A DNA stretch of 64,000 nt from an uncultured Desulfuromonas sp. (lineage in GTDB: Bacteria; Desulfobacterota; Desulfuromonadia; Desulfuromonadales; Desulfuromonadaceae). Below are positions 44,006-55,510 of this stretch, piece by piece; position 1 is the first letter of the stretch; every line of letters starts with the position of its first letter. The DNA lies in the NCBI RefSeq assembly GCF_963678835.1, contig NZ_OY787469.1:124001-188000 (forward strand). Reading direction: 5' to 3'. The notes under the pieces are model-generated. The model saw only the letters and a program-made list of their open reading frames with translations, was not told where the DNA came from and made no database searches. The position numbers and the translations under genes were made by a program.

Positions 44006-45960
44006 TCGGTATCTCCGACCGGAAGCGACACCGTAACACAGGTGCCTTCTCCCGGTTGCGAGTCATAGCGCAACGTGCCGCCATGCTCCTTGATAATTCG
44101 CGAGGAGACGGAAAGACCGAGACCGGTCCCGCCCTCTTCACGCTTGGTGGTAAAAAACGGGTCAAAAATTTTATCCAGATGTTCGGTAGAGATGCCTCGG
44201 CCACCATCCGTCACTTGGATGCAAACCTGTTGCGCCTGCGAATCATGACAGGTCACGACTTCAATCGCCTGGTCCGGTGCGGTCAATGCTTGGCACGCGT
44301 TCATCAGCAGATTGATCACCACCTGCTCCAGACCTTGGAAACTCCCCGCCAACGGGGGAAGGTCTTCTGCGTAAACAATCCGCACATCGTGGCTGGATTT
44401 TTTGAGGCTGTTGGCCACCATGCGACTGGCAGCAAGAACCACTTCGTTCACATCAACCGATTCAAAACGGTCCATTTCACTGCGGGTGAACTGCTTGAGA
44501 TCTTCAACAATACGGCGAATATTGGTCGTGGCCAGACGGTTATTGCGAAAGAGTTGCGGCAAATCCTCCTCCAGCTCGCTGAAGGTGAAACCTCCAAAAT
44601 TGCCGTCACATCCGCCACAATCCACCAGCTCCTGCATCAGATCACGGCAGATCTCTTCGAGCAAGCCATTATTCATGGCCAACAGGCCGTTGGGATTATT
44701 GATTTCGTGGGCCACGCCGGCAGCTAGCTCCCCCAAGGCGGCCAAGCGACTGTTCTGAGTTGCTTCGTTTTTCAACTGCACGGATTCGGTGACATCGCTG
44801 ACGATTCGGATCGCCCCAGTCACCTGCTGATGTTCATCCATAAGTGGGAAAACCTTGACCCCCAAACTGCGTCCGTCATTGGCATTGAGCAGTTCGGTCT
44901 GCTTCTCTCCGCGTTCAAGGCAACGTCGTACCAGACAGTGTGGTCCATCGTGAGTCAGACTCGAGACACTGACACAGTCCCCTCCTGCTTTACTCAGACA
45001 ACATGACCGCTCAAGATGTTCTCCTACCTTGAGGTTCCAAACCTTTTCTGCCGCCTGGTTGCCCCAGGCCACGGTGCCATCGCTGCGAATCAGGGTAATA
45101 GCATCCGAGATGCCGTTGAGCAGCGTGGTAAACTCACGCGATATCTCCTGATAGCGCTGCTCCATCAGCTTCAGTTCACTGATATCATTCAAAACCAGGG
45201 CGACCCCTTGCACCCGTTCGTCAAAATCATACAGGGGGTGACAATACAGCTGCACAAAAGGAACTTGTGGCGAAATCCCTGCCAGAGATTGAACACAGAC
45301 CGACTCCCCCGACAGTGCTCGAACCAGAGCCGGAAGAATCTGATGGTTATAAAGCTCACCGCACAGATAATCGCTCAACGGTTTTCCCGACAGATGGCGT
45401 TCGTGGCATAAGTCGCAAAACGACCCATTGGCGGTCATCAGAGTCAGATCCGCATCAAGGGTTGCCATCATAATGGCCGCATTATCAACCACCTTATGCA
45501 GCAGGAAAAGCTCAGAAACCTGCCCCTGCAACATCGTATCGTACTCACCCACCAGTTCCCGGGTCAAATTCAGACGACAGAACTCTTTCAAGCGCAGGGC
45601 AATATTTAAAAAGTGCTCAGCTAAAACGAAGCCGTCAATATTCAACGCCACCAGATCATGCTGCACAAAGGGTGAAACCGAAGGATCGACCAAAGCAATC
45701 ATGCTTTTGATTTTGCTATTATCAATCGAGGGAATCCGCTCCTGAATTTTTCCCATCCGGGCATCGACAAACAGGATATCGATCTGCATGGCATCAAGCC
45801 AGGTCGTAACCTGATCAAGCGAATCAGCATGGACAATATTGGTGAGCGGACAATAGGACAAGACGGATTGTGTAAAGTACTGCGCATAGGCGTCACAATC
45901 GCTGAATAGAAGAACACTGGCTTTCACTTGGTCAAGTTTTTGTAACATATTGGCGATCAT
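44002..45960 (-). CDS. Cytosolic PAS histidine kinase with N-terminal receiver-like domain
   Basis: 652 residues with no membrane helix. Residues ~12-135 resemble a receiver fold (ASVLLFSDCDAYAQYF, IDILFVDARMG). Two PAS domains follow, the second with a Cys-rich stretch (SCCLSKAGGDC, HCLVRRCLERG) that could bind a metal or sense redox. HisKA has GVAHEINNPNGLLAMN and the HATPase domain has NLLMNACQAL and GGTGLGLSVSSRII. No response regulator is adjacent; the downstream gene is the U32 protein, coupled by an ATGA overlap. Confidence 0.85.
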   Translation of the reverse strand: MIANMLQKLDQVKASVLLFSDCDAYAQYFTQSVLSYCPLTNIVHADSLDQVTTWLDAMQIDILFVDARMGKIQERIPSIDNSKIKSMIALVDPSVSPFVQHDLVALNIDGFVLAEHFLNIALRLKEFCRLNLTRELVGEYDTMLQGQVSELFLLHKVVDNAAIMMATLDADLTLMTANGSFCDLCHERHLSGKPLSDYLCGELYNHQILPALVRALSGESVCVQSLAGISPQVPFVQLYCHPLYDFDERVQGVALVLNDISELKLMEQRYQEISREFTTLLNGISDAITLIRSDGTVAWGNQAAEKVWNLKVGEHLERSCCLSKAGGDCVSVSSLTHDGPHCLVRRCLERGEKQTELLNANDGRSLGVKVFPLMDEHQQVTGAIRIVSDVTESVQLKNEATQNSRLAALGELAAGVAHEINNPNGLLAMNNGLLEEICRDLMQELVDCGGCDGNFGGFTFSELEEDLPQLFRNNRLATTNIRRIVEDLKQFTRSEMDRFESVDVNEVVLAASRMVANSLKKSSHDVRIVYAEDLPPLAGSFQGLEQVVINLLMNACQALTAPDQAIEVVTCHDSQAQQVCIQVTDGGRGISTEHLDKIFDPFFTTKREEGGTGLGLSVSSRIIKEHGGTLRYDSQPGEGTCVTVSLPVGDTE

Positions 45961-46006
45961 ACCATCATCTCTGCTGCGGTGCAGCTTTCAGCACGCACAT
46001 CCAACA

Positions 46007-46039
46007 AAAAAGCGCCCCTGAAAGAACAGGGGCGCTTTT
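46007..46039 (-). terminator. groESL terminator
   Basis: Stem aaaagcgcccctg / caggggcgctttt with loop aaagaa, T-rich on the minus strand, 25 bases after the groEL stop. Confidence 0.9.
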
Positions 46040-46063
46040 GAGTCGAACAATGGGCCAAAATGA

Positions 46064-47701
<1,638 letters not shown>

Positions 47702-47753
47702 TTAAGAACTCCTGTTCAATAAATTCAGGGTTAATCGCAAGAAACGCTACAGC

Positions 47754-48047
47754 TTACTTTTCGAGTACGCCGAGGATATCGTCTTCGCGCATCATCAGGT
47801 AAGCTTTGCCGTCTACCTTGATCTCAGTACCGGCATACTTACCGAACAGAACGCGGTCACCGACCTGAACGTCCATACCAAGAACTTTGCCTTCAGCGGT
47901 CACTTTGCCCTTACCTGCGGCAATAATCACGCCTTCCTGAGGCTTTTCCTTGGAAGCGGTGTCAGGGATGATGATGCCGCCGGCCGTGGTGGTTTCTTCT
48001 TCAACGCACTCAACAATGAGGCGATCCTGCAGAGGTCTGATGTTCAT
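47754..48047 (-). CDS. groS: Co-chaperonin GroES
   Basis: 97 residues: [17 protein letters not shown], the mobile loop [18 protein letters not shown] and [33 protein letters not shown]. Caps GroEL. aaaggaga lies just before the ATG, and a CIRCE element lies 79 bases upstream. Confidence 0.98.
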   Translation of the reverse strand: MNIRPLQDRLIVECVEEETTTAGGIIIPDTASKEKPQEGVIIAAGKGKVTAEGKVLGMDVQVGDRVLFGKYAGTEIKVDGKAYLMMREDDILGVLEK

Positions 48048-48125
48048 GCTCTGTCTCCTTTGTGAATGAAATAATGTCGCGGCTTAATGCCTAAAATTCA
48101 TAAAATAACTGCGTCATACTCAGGG

Positions 48126-48152
48126 TTAGCACTCGGCAAAAGGGAGTGCTAA
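48126..48152. promoter_or_regulatory. CIRCE operator (HrcA)
   Basis: ttagcactc-N9-gagtgctaa, an exact match to the consensus inverted repeat. It implies HrcA repression of groESL; hrcA itself is not in the window. Confidence 0.97.
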
Positions 48153-48357
48153 CAGCAGGGCTAAATATAAACAGTGAGTTCAGAAAGTCAAGGGGTATCT
48201 CGGGAAAAAAATAACAGAAAAAAGCACCTGTTGCTGCATCGCGGTCCGACAAGCGCTTGACAGCCTACAGCCCCCATGCTAAACCACTGAAATCTCCTCG
48301 AAAGAGGTGATATTTCGCTCACTTGCACCAGCGACCACCGCCGCAGAAAGGACCATC

Positions 48358-49434
48358 ATGGCGAAAAAACTGTTTATTCCCGGACCGGTAGAAGTCAGCA
48401 ACGATGTGTTTGCCGCCATGTCTTCACCGATGATCGGCCACCGCATGCCGGAATATGCCGCTCTGCATCAAAGCGTCACCAGCCAGTTGCAGACCCTGCT
48501 CAACACCAAAGACCCGGTGTTCCTCTCCACCTCCAGCGCCTTCGGCATCATGGAGGGCGCCGTGCGCAATCTGGTTCAGAAACGTTGCGCCAACTTTGGT
48601 AACGGTGCATTCAGCACCAAGTGGCACGATGTCACCAAGCGTTGCGGCATCAAAGCCGATCTGTTCACTGCCGAATGGGGCCAACCCATCACCGCCGAGA
48701 TGGTCGACAAGGCACTGGCCAGCGGCGATTACGATGCCATGACCATGGTTCACAATGAAACGTCCACCGGCGTCATGTCACCACTTGAAGAGATTGCCGA
48801 GGTGATGAAGAAATACCCTTACGTCTCTTTCATCGTTGACACGGTATCGTCGATGACCGCCGTGCCGATCGACTTTAAAGCCCTCGGCCTCGATGTTTGT
48901 CTGGCCGGCGTGCAGAAGGCGTTCGGTCTCCCACCCGGACTGGCGGTGTGTGCCGTATCACGCGCCGCACTCGACAAAGCCAAAGCCACCCCGAACCGCG
49001 GTTACTATTTCGATTTTGAAGAGTTTGAAAAAAACGACCTCAAACACAACACGCCGAGCACTCCGTGCATCAGCCTGATCTACGGCATGGATGCACAATT
49101 GAAAAAAATGTTCGCCGAGGGGCTCGACAATCGTTATCGCCGCCATGCACAGATGGCTGAAGCGACCCGCAACTGGATCACGGCTCAGGGCTTTGGTCTG
49201 TTCGCTGCCGAAGGCCACCGTTCCATGACCCTGACCAGTGGTGCCAACGACGGTCGCACCGACCTTGACACATTAAAGAAATTGGTCGGCGAACGCGGTT
49301 ACGCCATGGACAACGGCTACGGCAAAATCAAGAACGAAACGTTCCGCATCCCGCACATGGCTGACATGACCCTGGCCGATCTGGAAGAATATTTCGCCCT
49401 GCTCGAAGAGCTGCTGCCGCAAGTGCGCAGTTAA
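48358..49434 (+). CDS. Class V PLP aminotransferase, alanine-glyoxylate/serine-pyruvate type
   Basis: 358 residues from the ATG at 48358 with agaaagga upstream. It shows LFIPGPVEVSNDVFAAM, STSSAFGIMEGAVRNL, HNETSTGVMSPLEEI, the FIVDTVSSMTAVPIDF Asp and the PLP lysine in CLAGVQKAFGLPPG. This order is that of the AGXT/SGAT-like family; relatives of this exact style occur in anaerobic delta-class bacteria. The amino-acid pair used cannot be read from sequence. A terminator follows directly, so it is monocistronic. Confidence 0.85.
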   Translation: MAKKLFIPGPVEVSNDVFAAMSSPMIGHRMPEYAALHQSVTSQLQTLLNTKDPVFLSTSSAFGIMEGAVRNLVQKRCANFGNGAFSTKWHDVTKRCGIKADLFTAEWGQPITAEMVDKALASGDYDAMTMVHNETSTGVMSPLEEIAEVMKKYPYVSFIVDTVSSMTAVPIDFKALGLDVCLAGVQKAFGLPPGLAVCAVSRAALDKAKATPNRGYYFDFEEFEKNDLKHNTPSTPCISLIYGMDAQLKKMFAEGLDNRYRRHAQMAEATRNWITAQGFGLFAAEGHRSMTLTSGANDGRTDLDTLKKLVGERGYAMDNGYGKIKNETFRIPHMADMTLADLEEYFALLEELLPQVRS

Positions 49435-49451
49435 TTCAGATTCAAACAATC

Positions 49452-49490
49452 AAAAAGCCCGCCTTGCCAATGCAAGAGCGGGCTTTTTTT
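49452..49490. terminator. Bidirectional terminator between aminotransferase and helicase genes
   Basis: Stem aaaagcccgccttgc / gcaagagcgggctttt with one bulged base, followed by seven T on the plus strand; A-rich upstream side gives T on the minus strand as well. Confidence 0.9.
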
Positions 49491-49512
49491 ATTCGTTTTT
49501 TCATCCTGTGAC

Positions 49513-51756
49513 TCAGGCCGGTTCCAGCCCGGCAAACTTGAGCAGCAGTCGCTTCGGTCCGAAGCGGTTGAAGTAAACAATCACTTTTTGCTTATCGCCG
49601 CTGCCTTCGAGACGCCGTACCGTTCCCACGCCAAAACGGGCGTGGCGCACCCGGCTGCCAATACGCAAGGTGCCATCGTCAACGGGAGCGACGGGCTCCA
49701 TCTCGATGACCGGTTGATCAGGCACGGATGCCGAATCGACTGCTGAGATAGAGGCTGGAACAGATGATGTTTCCGATTCCGGGGCCTGCGTCGGCAATTG
49801 TTCGAACAGCGATGCGAGGTTGTGTTTGGATGTGGCATGCAAAGGTTTCTTGGCCACATCGGCCAGCAGCTGCTCGGGGATCTCGCCGATAAAACGGCTC
49901 GGTGGATTAAACTGGTAACTGCCGTATACCCGGCGACGGCGGGCATGGGTAAGGTAGAGTTTTTCCATGGCGCGAGTCATACCGACATAACACAGCCGCC
50001 GCTCCTCTTCGAGCTGCTCACCACCATCGTTACTGCGTGCCGCCGGAAAGATCCCGTCCTCCATACCGGTCATGAACACCACGGGAAACTCCAGCCCCTT
50101 GGCGGCATGCAGAGTCATCAGCGTGACGCGATCAAGACTGCTGTCATAGGCATCCAGATCCGTAACCAGGGCCACCTGTTCCAGATAGTCCTGCAACGTC
50201 GTGTCTTCGTCGCGATGCTCTTCCATACCGGCGAGCAGCTGGTCGATGTTGTCGAGCCGGTCACGTGCTTCCTGGGTGTTTTCGCTCTTGAGCATCTGGG
50301 CGTAGCCGGTTTCTTCAATCAGCTCGGCGGCAAGTTGCGGGTAGGGCAGACGTTCGAGACGACTGGCAAAATCCTCCATCATGGCGACAAAGGCGGCGAC
50401 TTTTTTCGCGGCAGCGCCTTTGAGCACTCCTTGCTCTACCGCCAGACGGCAGGCCGGGAAAAAGCCCTGGGCCTGTTGTTCCAACGTCGCGATCTTGGCG
50501 ACCGTGGTGGCACCAATTCCCCGTGTCGGCACATTGATGATGCGCTGGCAGGAGATCGTGTCGGCCGGGTTGGTCAGCACCCGCAAATAGGCCAGAACAT
50601 CCTTGACCTCCATGCGGGCGAAAAACCGCATGCCGCCGAACATAACATAGGGAATGCGCTCACGGACCAAGGCCTCCTCCAGCACCCGCGATTGAGCATT
50701 GGTCCGATAAAGCATGGCAATGTCGCGCAGATGGCGACCACTTTGTTGCAACGCCTTGAGTTGATCGACCACATAGCGTGCTTCTTCAAGATCGTCGGGC
50801 AACGCCTCTAGGGTGATGGTCTCGCCGTCGGGGTTTTCCGTCCACAGGGTTTTGCCCTTGCGTCCGACGTTGTTGGCAACCACAGCGCCGGCCGCATCAA
50901 GGATCGTCGTAGTGGAACGGTAATTCTGCTCCAGACGGATGGTGGCACAGCCCGGATAATCACGCTCAAAACCAAGGATATTACCCACTTCGGCACCACG
51001 CCACCGGTAGATGGATTGATCATCATCACCGACCACACACAGATTGCCGTGCTCCGAGGCCAATTGCTGCACCAGGCGATATTGCACCATGTTGGTATCT
51101 TGAAACTCATCGACCAGCAGATGAAGAAAACGCCCGGCGTAGCGCTGACGAATGTCTTCGTGTTCGTCAAACAGCTTGACGCACATCAGCAGCAGATCAC
51201 CGAAATCGAGGGCATTGGCCTGCTGCAAACGCTGCTGATAATGGCGGTAAACATCTGCGACCACCTGTTCCTGCGGTGTATTTTGCGGCATTTCAGCGGG
51301 AAACTGGCCGCGGTTTTTCGCTGCATCAATGGCCGCTGCTGCCGCGCGCGGCTTGAGTTTTTTATCGTCAATGCCCAGCTCTTTAAGGATGTTTCTCAGC
51401 AGGCGATCCTGATCCTGATCGTCGTAGATGGTAAAAGACGAGTCAAATCCCAATGCCGAAATGTCCCGACGCAGAATGCGCACACAGGTAGAGTGAAACG
51501 TCGCTACCCACGGCATCTCCCCCTCAGGAAGGACCCGCTCGATGCGCTCCTTCATCTCCTTGGCGGCCTTGTTGGTAAAGGTCACTGCCAGAATGCGCCA
51601 CGGTGGCACACCCTGCTGTTGAATAAGGTGAATCACCCGGCCGGTAAGGGTGCTGGTTTTCCCTGATCCGGCTCCGGCAAGAATAAGCAAAGGCCCGCCG
51701 GGATGCTCAACAGCCTCAATCTGCTGAGGATTAAGCTGAGGCGTGGGACGATCCAT
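49513..51756 (-). CDS. pcrA: UvrD/PcrA-type superfamily I DNA helicase
   Basis: 747 residues with the SF1A motifs in order: LNPQQIEAVEHPGGPLLILAGAGSGKTSTLTGR (Q motif and Walker A), VTFTNKAAKEMKERI, LLVDEFQDTNMVQYRL (Walker B), VVGDDDQSIYRWRGA, LEQNYRST, VTLMTLHAAKGLEFPVVF and YVGMTRAMEKLYLT. The C-terminal Tudor-like tail (GSRVRHARFGVGTVRRLEG) is that of PcrA/UvrD and binds RNA polymerase in relatives. A strong ggaggagg site lies within the end of the upstream clcA-like gene, which it overlaps by 26 bases. Confidence 0.93.
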   Translation of the reverse strand: MDRPTPQLNPQQIEAVEHPGGPLLILAGAGSGKTSTLTGRVIHLIQQQGVPPWRILAVTFTNKAAKEMKERIERVLPEGEMPWVATFHSTCVRILRRDISALGFDSSFTIYDDQDQDRLLRNILKELGIDDKKLKPRAAAAAIDAAKNRGQFPAEMPQNTPQEQVVADVYRHYQQRLQQANALDFGDLLLMCVKLFDEHEDIRQRYAGRFLHLLVDEFQDTNMVQYRLVQQLASEHGNLCVVGDDDQSIYRWRGAEVGNILGFERDYPGCATIRLEQNYRSTTTILDAAGAVVANNVGRKGKTLWTENPDGETITLEALPDDLEEARYVVDQLKALQQSGRHLRDIAMLYRTNAQSRVLEEALVRERIPYVMFGGMRFFARMEVKDVLAYLRVLTNPADTISCQRIINVPTRGIGATTVAKIATLEQQAQGFFPACRLAVEQGVLKGAAAKKVAAFVAMMEDFASRLERLPYPQLAAELIEETGYAQMLKSENTQEARDRLDNIDQLLAGMEEHRDEDTTLQDYLEQVALVTDLDAYDSSLDRVTLMTLHAAKGLEFPVVFMTGMEDGIFPAARSNDGGEQLEEERRLCYVGMTRAMEKLYLTHARRRRVYGSYQFNPPSRFIGEIPEQLLADVAKKPLHATSKHNLASLFEQLPTQAPESETSSVPASISAVDSASVPDQPVIEMEPVAPVDDGTLRIGSRVRHARFGVGTVRRLEGSGDKQKVIVYFNRFGPKRLLLKFAGLEPA

Positions 51757-53560
51757 CGTGTTCCTCCTCCAAAGTGCGCGCCATCAGGGCTTTGTTATAA
51801 GCGGAGACCATATCGCGGCGTGAGACAATGCCGATCAGGCGACTCTGATGCTGGCGGTCGACTACCGGAAGCTGCTCAATGTTGCGATAACCGATCTTGC
51901 GCATGGCCTGATCGAGATTTTCATCGCCAAACACGGTGGTCACTTCCGTGGTCGCCAACTCTTTGACCACCACCAGATCCATCAGGTCTTTTTCAAACAC
52001 CACGCCGAGAAAATCCTGAATGGAAATAATCCCGGTCATTTCACCCGCCGGATTCAGCAGCGGAAAATTGGTATGCTTGGTGTTGGAAATAAACTCGGTA
52101 AACTGACGCAGGGTCATCGCCTCGGGGACGGTTTCCAGCCTCTGGGTCATAACATCATCGACGCGAATCGATTTCATAATGTTACGTTCTTTACCCGCTT
52201 CAAGATCGATCCCGGCTTTCGCCAGTTCAACCGTATCAAGGCTCTCTTTTTTGAAATGACGACTGATGGCCGTTCCGACAACACAGGACAACATGATGGG
52301 AACGATAACCTGATAGGAGGCCGTCATTTCAAACAGCAGAAAGATCGCCGTCATCGGTGCATGGGTAGCCGCGGACAAAAACGCGCCCATCCCGATCAGC
52401 GCATAAGAACCCGGCGCAATGGTCAAGGAAGGGAACAGCATTTGAGCAATATGGCCAAACGCACCGCCGGTCACCGCACCGATATACAACACCGGCGCAA
52501 ACAAACCGCCGGGCAAACCGGAACCGAGTGTGATGGATGTGGCAATAGCCTTGAACAGGATCAGAGCCAACAACAGGTACCAGGCCCCCTGACCATTGAG
52601 AAACTCGCCCATAAAATCGTAGCCGTTTCCGAACACTTGGGGAAACCCGACCCCGATCAACCCCACCAGCAATGCGCCTATGATCGGCTTGACCAAGCGA
52701 GATACGCACAATTTATCAAACAGATCCTTGATGCGGAAATGAACATCGATAAAGCCTGCGGCCAAGCCGCCGATAACCGCCCCCAAAGCCACGTACAGCA
52801 GCAGCTCCCAATGAGACCCGACTTGATAAGGCGGAATGTGAAACGCGATCTCGTTACCGATCAGCGCCCGTGACACCACGGTACTCATGCCGCTGGCAAT
52901 AACAATCGAGGTAAAACTGGAGATTTCAAACGAGGAAAGCAGGACAATTTCCTGGGCAAAAAATACCCCGGCAATCGGCGCGTTAAACGTTGCGGCCACG
53001 CCACCGGACACGCCACAGGCCACCAGCACCTTGAGCCGGTTGCCGCTCACTTTAAAGCCCTGGCCAAACTGGCTACCGACCGCGCCACCGATCTGGGCGA
53101 TCGGCCCTTCTTGACCGGCACTGCCACCGGTTCCCAGAGTGATGGCACTGGCCAGACCGCGGGTGATAATGGTGCGGCCGGGGATCTTGGCTCCACGCAG
53201 GTTAACCTGTTCCAAAAACGAGGAAAATCCAAACTTAAGGTCCTTGGCAAACCACAAACCAAACGGGATCATCAGTAAAGCCCCGGCCAGCGGAAATAAA
53301 ATCGCCAGCCAGCGTGAGGCACTCCACTGGTGCCAGGAGATATGAAACAGCTCCATGCCCTGCTCAATGACCAACCAGTGAAAAAACTCGATGGCTTGAC
53401 GAAAAGCGTAATTACACAAACCAGACAACAAGCCGATGGCCACCGCCAGAATGGCCATAAAGGTGTTTTCGCTGACCCGGAAACGTCCCATCACGGCCAG
53501 GCCGACTCGGCGTAACCAGTCAAATATACGGGGTATGGTGCCTAAACTCATCGGATTCAC
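51731..53560 (-). CDS. ClC-family chloride/proton antiporter with CBS pair
   Basis: 609 residues from a GTG at 53560 (ATG at 53551 is the alternative). It has the ClC core with GTGGSAGQEGPIAQIG (gating glutamate retained, so an antiporter is likely), GVAATFNAPIAGVFFAQE and GSGLPGGLFAPVLYIGA, followed by two C-terminal CBS domains (VDDVMTQRLETVPEAM; NFPLLNPAGEMTGIISIQDFL; QLPVVDRQHQSRLIGIVSRRDMV), which usually bind nucleotides. Bacterial relatives serve acid resistance and charge balance. It is co-oriented with and overlaps the helicase gene. Confidence 0.9.
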   Translation of the reverse strand: MNPMSLGTIPRIFDWLRRVGLAVMGRFRVSENTFMAILAVAIGLLSGLCNYAFRQAIEFFHWLVIEQGMELFHISWHQWSASRWLAILFPLAGALLMIPFGLWFAKDLKFGFSSFLEQVNLRGAKIPGRTIITRGLASAITLGTGGSAGQEGPIAQIGGAVGSQFGQGFKVSGNRLKVLVACGVSGGVAATFNAPIAGVFFAQEIVLLSSFEISSFTSIVIASGMSTVVSRALIGNEIAFHIPPYQVGSHWELLLYVALGAVIGGLAAGFIDVHFRIKDLFDKLCVSRLVKPIIGALLVGLIGVGFPQVFGNGYDFMGEFLNGQGAWYLLLALILFKAIATSITLGSGLPGGLFAPVLYIGAVTGGAFGHIAQMLFPSLTIAPGSYALIGMGAFLSAATHAPMTAIFLLFEMTASYQVIVPIMLSCVVGTAISRHFKKESLDTVELAKAGIDLEAGKERNIMKSIRVDDVMTQRLETVPEAMTLRQFTEFISNTKHTNFPLLNPAGEMTGIISIQDFLGVVFEKDLMDLVVVKELATTEVTTVFGDENLDQAMRKIGYRNIEQLPVVDRQHQSRLIGIVSRRDMVSAYNKALMARTLEEEHDGSSHASA

Positions 53561-53768
53561 TCAACGGTTTTGATCCCGGGCGATGTCCATGGTGATAATC
53601 ATCGTCGCACAATCAGTGGTAAGTTACCTATTTTCAATGGAAAAACAGCCGGTTATTTTAAGTTGTTTCAGGGGGAGCTGTAAAGGGATTATCTAGGAAA
53701 AAACAGGATTATCGCGTATACACACCAGAAAAGGGTTCAGCGAGGATCATGAAGAGGACGGTTTCGCG

Positions 53769-54830
53769 TTACCGACTCAAATTGAGCGCCTTCATGGCGA
53801 TCTTTTCCAGAGGCAGGGTGTAATCAACAGCACCGGTGGCAATGGCCTCCTTGGGCATGCCGAACACCACGCAGCTCTCTTCGTTCTGAGCAATATTCAT
53901 TGCCCCGGCATCTTTCAACTCTTTCATGCCCTTGGCGCCGTCATCGCCCATGCCGGTTAAAATCACCCCGACGGCATTTTTCCCGGCATAACGGGCGGCA
54001 CTGCGAAACAGCACATCCACGGAAGGGCGGTGGCGCGATACGAGAGGACCATCTTTTAATTCTACGTAATAGCGGGCACCACTGCGTTTGAGCAACATGT
54101 GACGATTGCCCGGCGCAATCAACACATGGCCGCGAACAACACTGTCACCGTTTTCCGCTTCTTTCACGCTCATAGCACACAGACTATCAAGCCGCTGGGC
54201 AAAGCCGCGGGTAAAGTTCTCCGGCATATGCTGAACAATTACCACACCGGGACAATCCATGGGCAGGCTTTCGAGAAAAACCCGTAACGCTTCGGTGCCA
54301 CCGGTGGAGGCACCAACAACAATAATTTTCTCCGTGGTGCGCACCATGGCTTCATTGGTACCTCGCCGCAACACAGCATCAGCCGTCAGCTTCGGCTCAA
54401 TACGCCGAGCCACGCGCAGCTTGACCGGTCGCGCCGTCGCAGCGGCTTTGATGGCATCACAGATGCGTACTTTAGACTCTTCAAGAAACTGCTTGGTGCC
54501 CAAGGTCGGCTTCTGAATAATTTCAACGGCTCCGTATTCCAATGCCTTGAGCAAGGTTTCCGAACCATCTTCCACCAGACTGGAACACATCACCACAGGA
54601 ATCGGATGCTGACTCATAATCTTCTGCAGAAAGGTCAATCCATCCATGCGCGGCATCTCAACATCCAGGGTGATAACATCGGGAATCTGCTGCTTGAGAC
54701 GTTCAGCGGCCACAAACGGGTCGCTGGCCGTGGCAATCACTTCAATGCGTGAATCGGATTCGAGCACCGACTGTAACGCCTGACGCACTACAGCAGAATC
54801 ATCGACAATCAGCACCTTGATTTTAGCCAT
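53769..54830 (-). CDS. cheB: Chemotaxis methylesterase/deamidase CheB
   Basis: 353 residues: receiver ([16 protein letters not shown] in [16 protein letters not shown]) and methylesterase domain with the catalytic Ser in [10 protein letters not shown], His in [15 protein letters not shown] and Asp in [13 protein letters not shown]. Removes methyl groups from receptors as counterpart of CheR. Overlaps cheD by eight bases; gaggtg serves as ribosome binding site. Last gene of the che operon. Confidence 0.96.
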   Translation of the reverse strand: MAKIKVLIVDDSAVVRQALQSVLESDSRIEVIATASDPFVAAERLKQQIPDVITLDVEMPRMDGLTFLQKIMSQHPIPVVMCSSLVEDGSETLLKALEYGAVEIIQKPTLGTKQFLEESKVRICDAIKAAATARPVKLRVARRIEPKLTADAVLRRGTNEAMVRTTEKIIVVGASTGGTEALRVFLESLPMDCPGVVIVQHMPENFTRGFAQRLDSLCAMSVKEAENGDSVVRGHVLIAPGNRHMLLKRSGARYYVELKDGPLVSRHRPSVDVLFRSAARYAGKNAVGVILTGMGDDGAKGMKELKDAGAMNIAQNEESCVVFGMPKEAIATGAVDYTLPLEKIAMKALNLSR

Positions 54831-55356
54831 TTGTCACCTCATCAAAATACGGTAGGACAATTTTCAGCTCTTCACTCTGACGTTTCAGACGCTTGACATA
54901 CACCTGACCGGTATCGGTAAAAAACACCACCTTGCGTCCGAACAAACCGCCCGTATCGTGACTACGCACTTCAATACGATGCTGCTCCAGAACCTGTCGC
55001 GCCCGCTGCATATTGTCTTGCCCTACGGCAAACCGTGCCGGTGTGGCATTACGTACAGAAAAAAACATATCAGCCCCGCCAAACAGCTTGGCCACCAGCC
55101 GTGAGGGCTGTACGCCGCGTTGCCTGAGAGTATCAATCATGTGATGAACAGCCGCATCAACAAAACGCAACTCACCCTTGGCTCCCGTCGGCAATATGGC
55201 ATGGCACATGGCGGCATGACCGGTCGATGGTGAATGCAACGCGACCGCAACACAAGAACCCAACACGGTTTCAAGCACCTTGGGAGTATCCGTCACATAA
55301 AGTTCCCCGGGCTTGAGATAGACCCGTGAAAAATCCAGCAGATCTGGGCGCATCAT
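54823..55356 (-). CDS. cheD: Chemoreceptor glutamine deamidase CheD
   Basis: About 177 residues from the ATG at 55356 (a second Met follows; the longer ORF to 55428 adds a non-homologous head). Catalytic Cys and His are seen in [29 protein letters not shown], and KLFGGADMF and [27 protein letters not shown] complete the family pattern. Sits between cheR and cheB, overlapping cheB. Confidence 0.92.
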   Translation of the reverse strand: MMRPDLLDFSRVYLKPGELYVTDTPKVLETVLGSCVAVALHSPSTGHAAMCHAILPTGAKGELRFVDAAVHHMIDTLRQRGVQPSRLVAKLFGGADMFFSVRNATPARFAVGQDNMQRARQVLEQHRIEVRSHDTGGLFGRKVVFFTDTGQVYVKRLKRQSEELKIVLPYFDEVTNG

Positions 55357-55510
55357 GTTTATTCTTTCGCAAGCAGGCTTGGTCGCTGAAATCATTCGAA
55401 TTGGACACCTCAAAATACACGCCATCAATCGGTCTAATATCTCTAAAAAGCACGCAGCTTCCGACGCGGTGTCGGCGTTAACAGCCTCGGATGTGCAATC
55501 ATTTTTTGTG

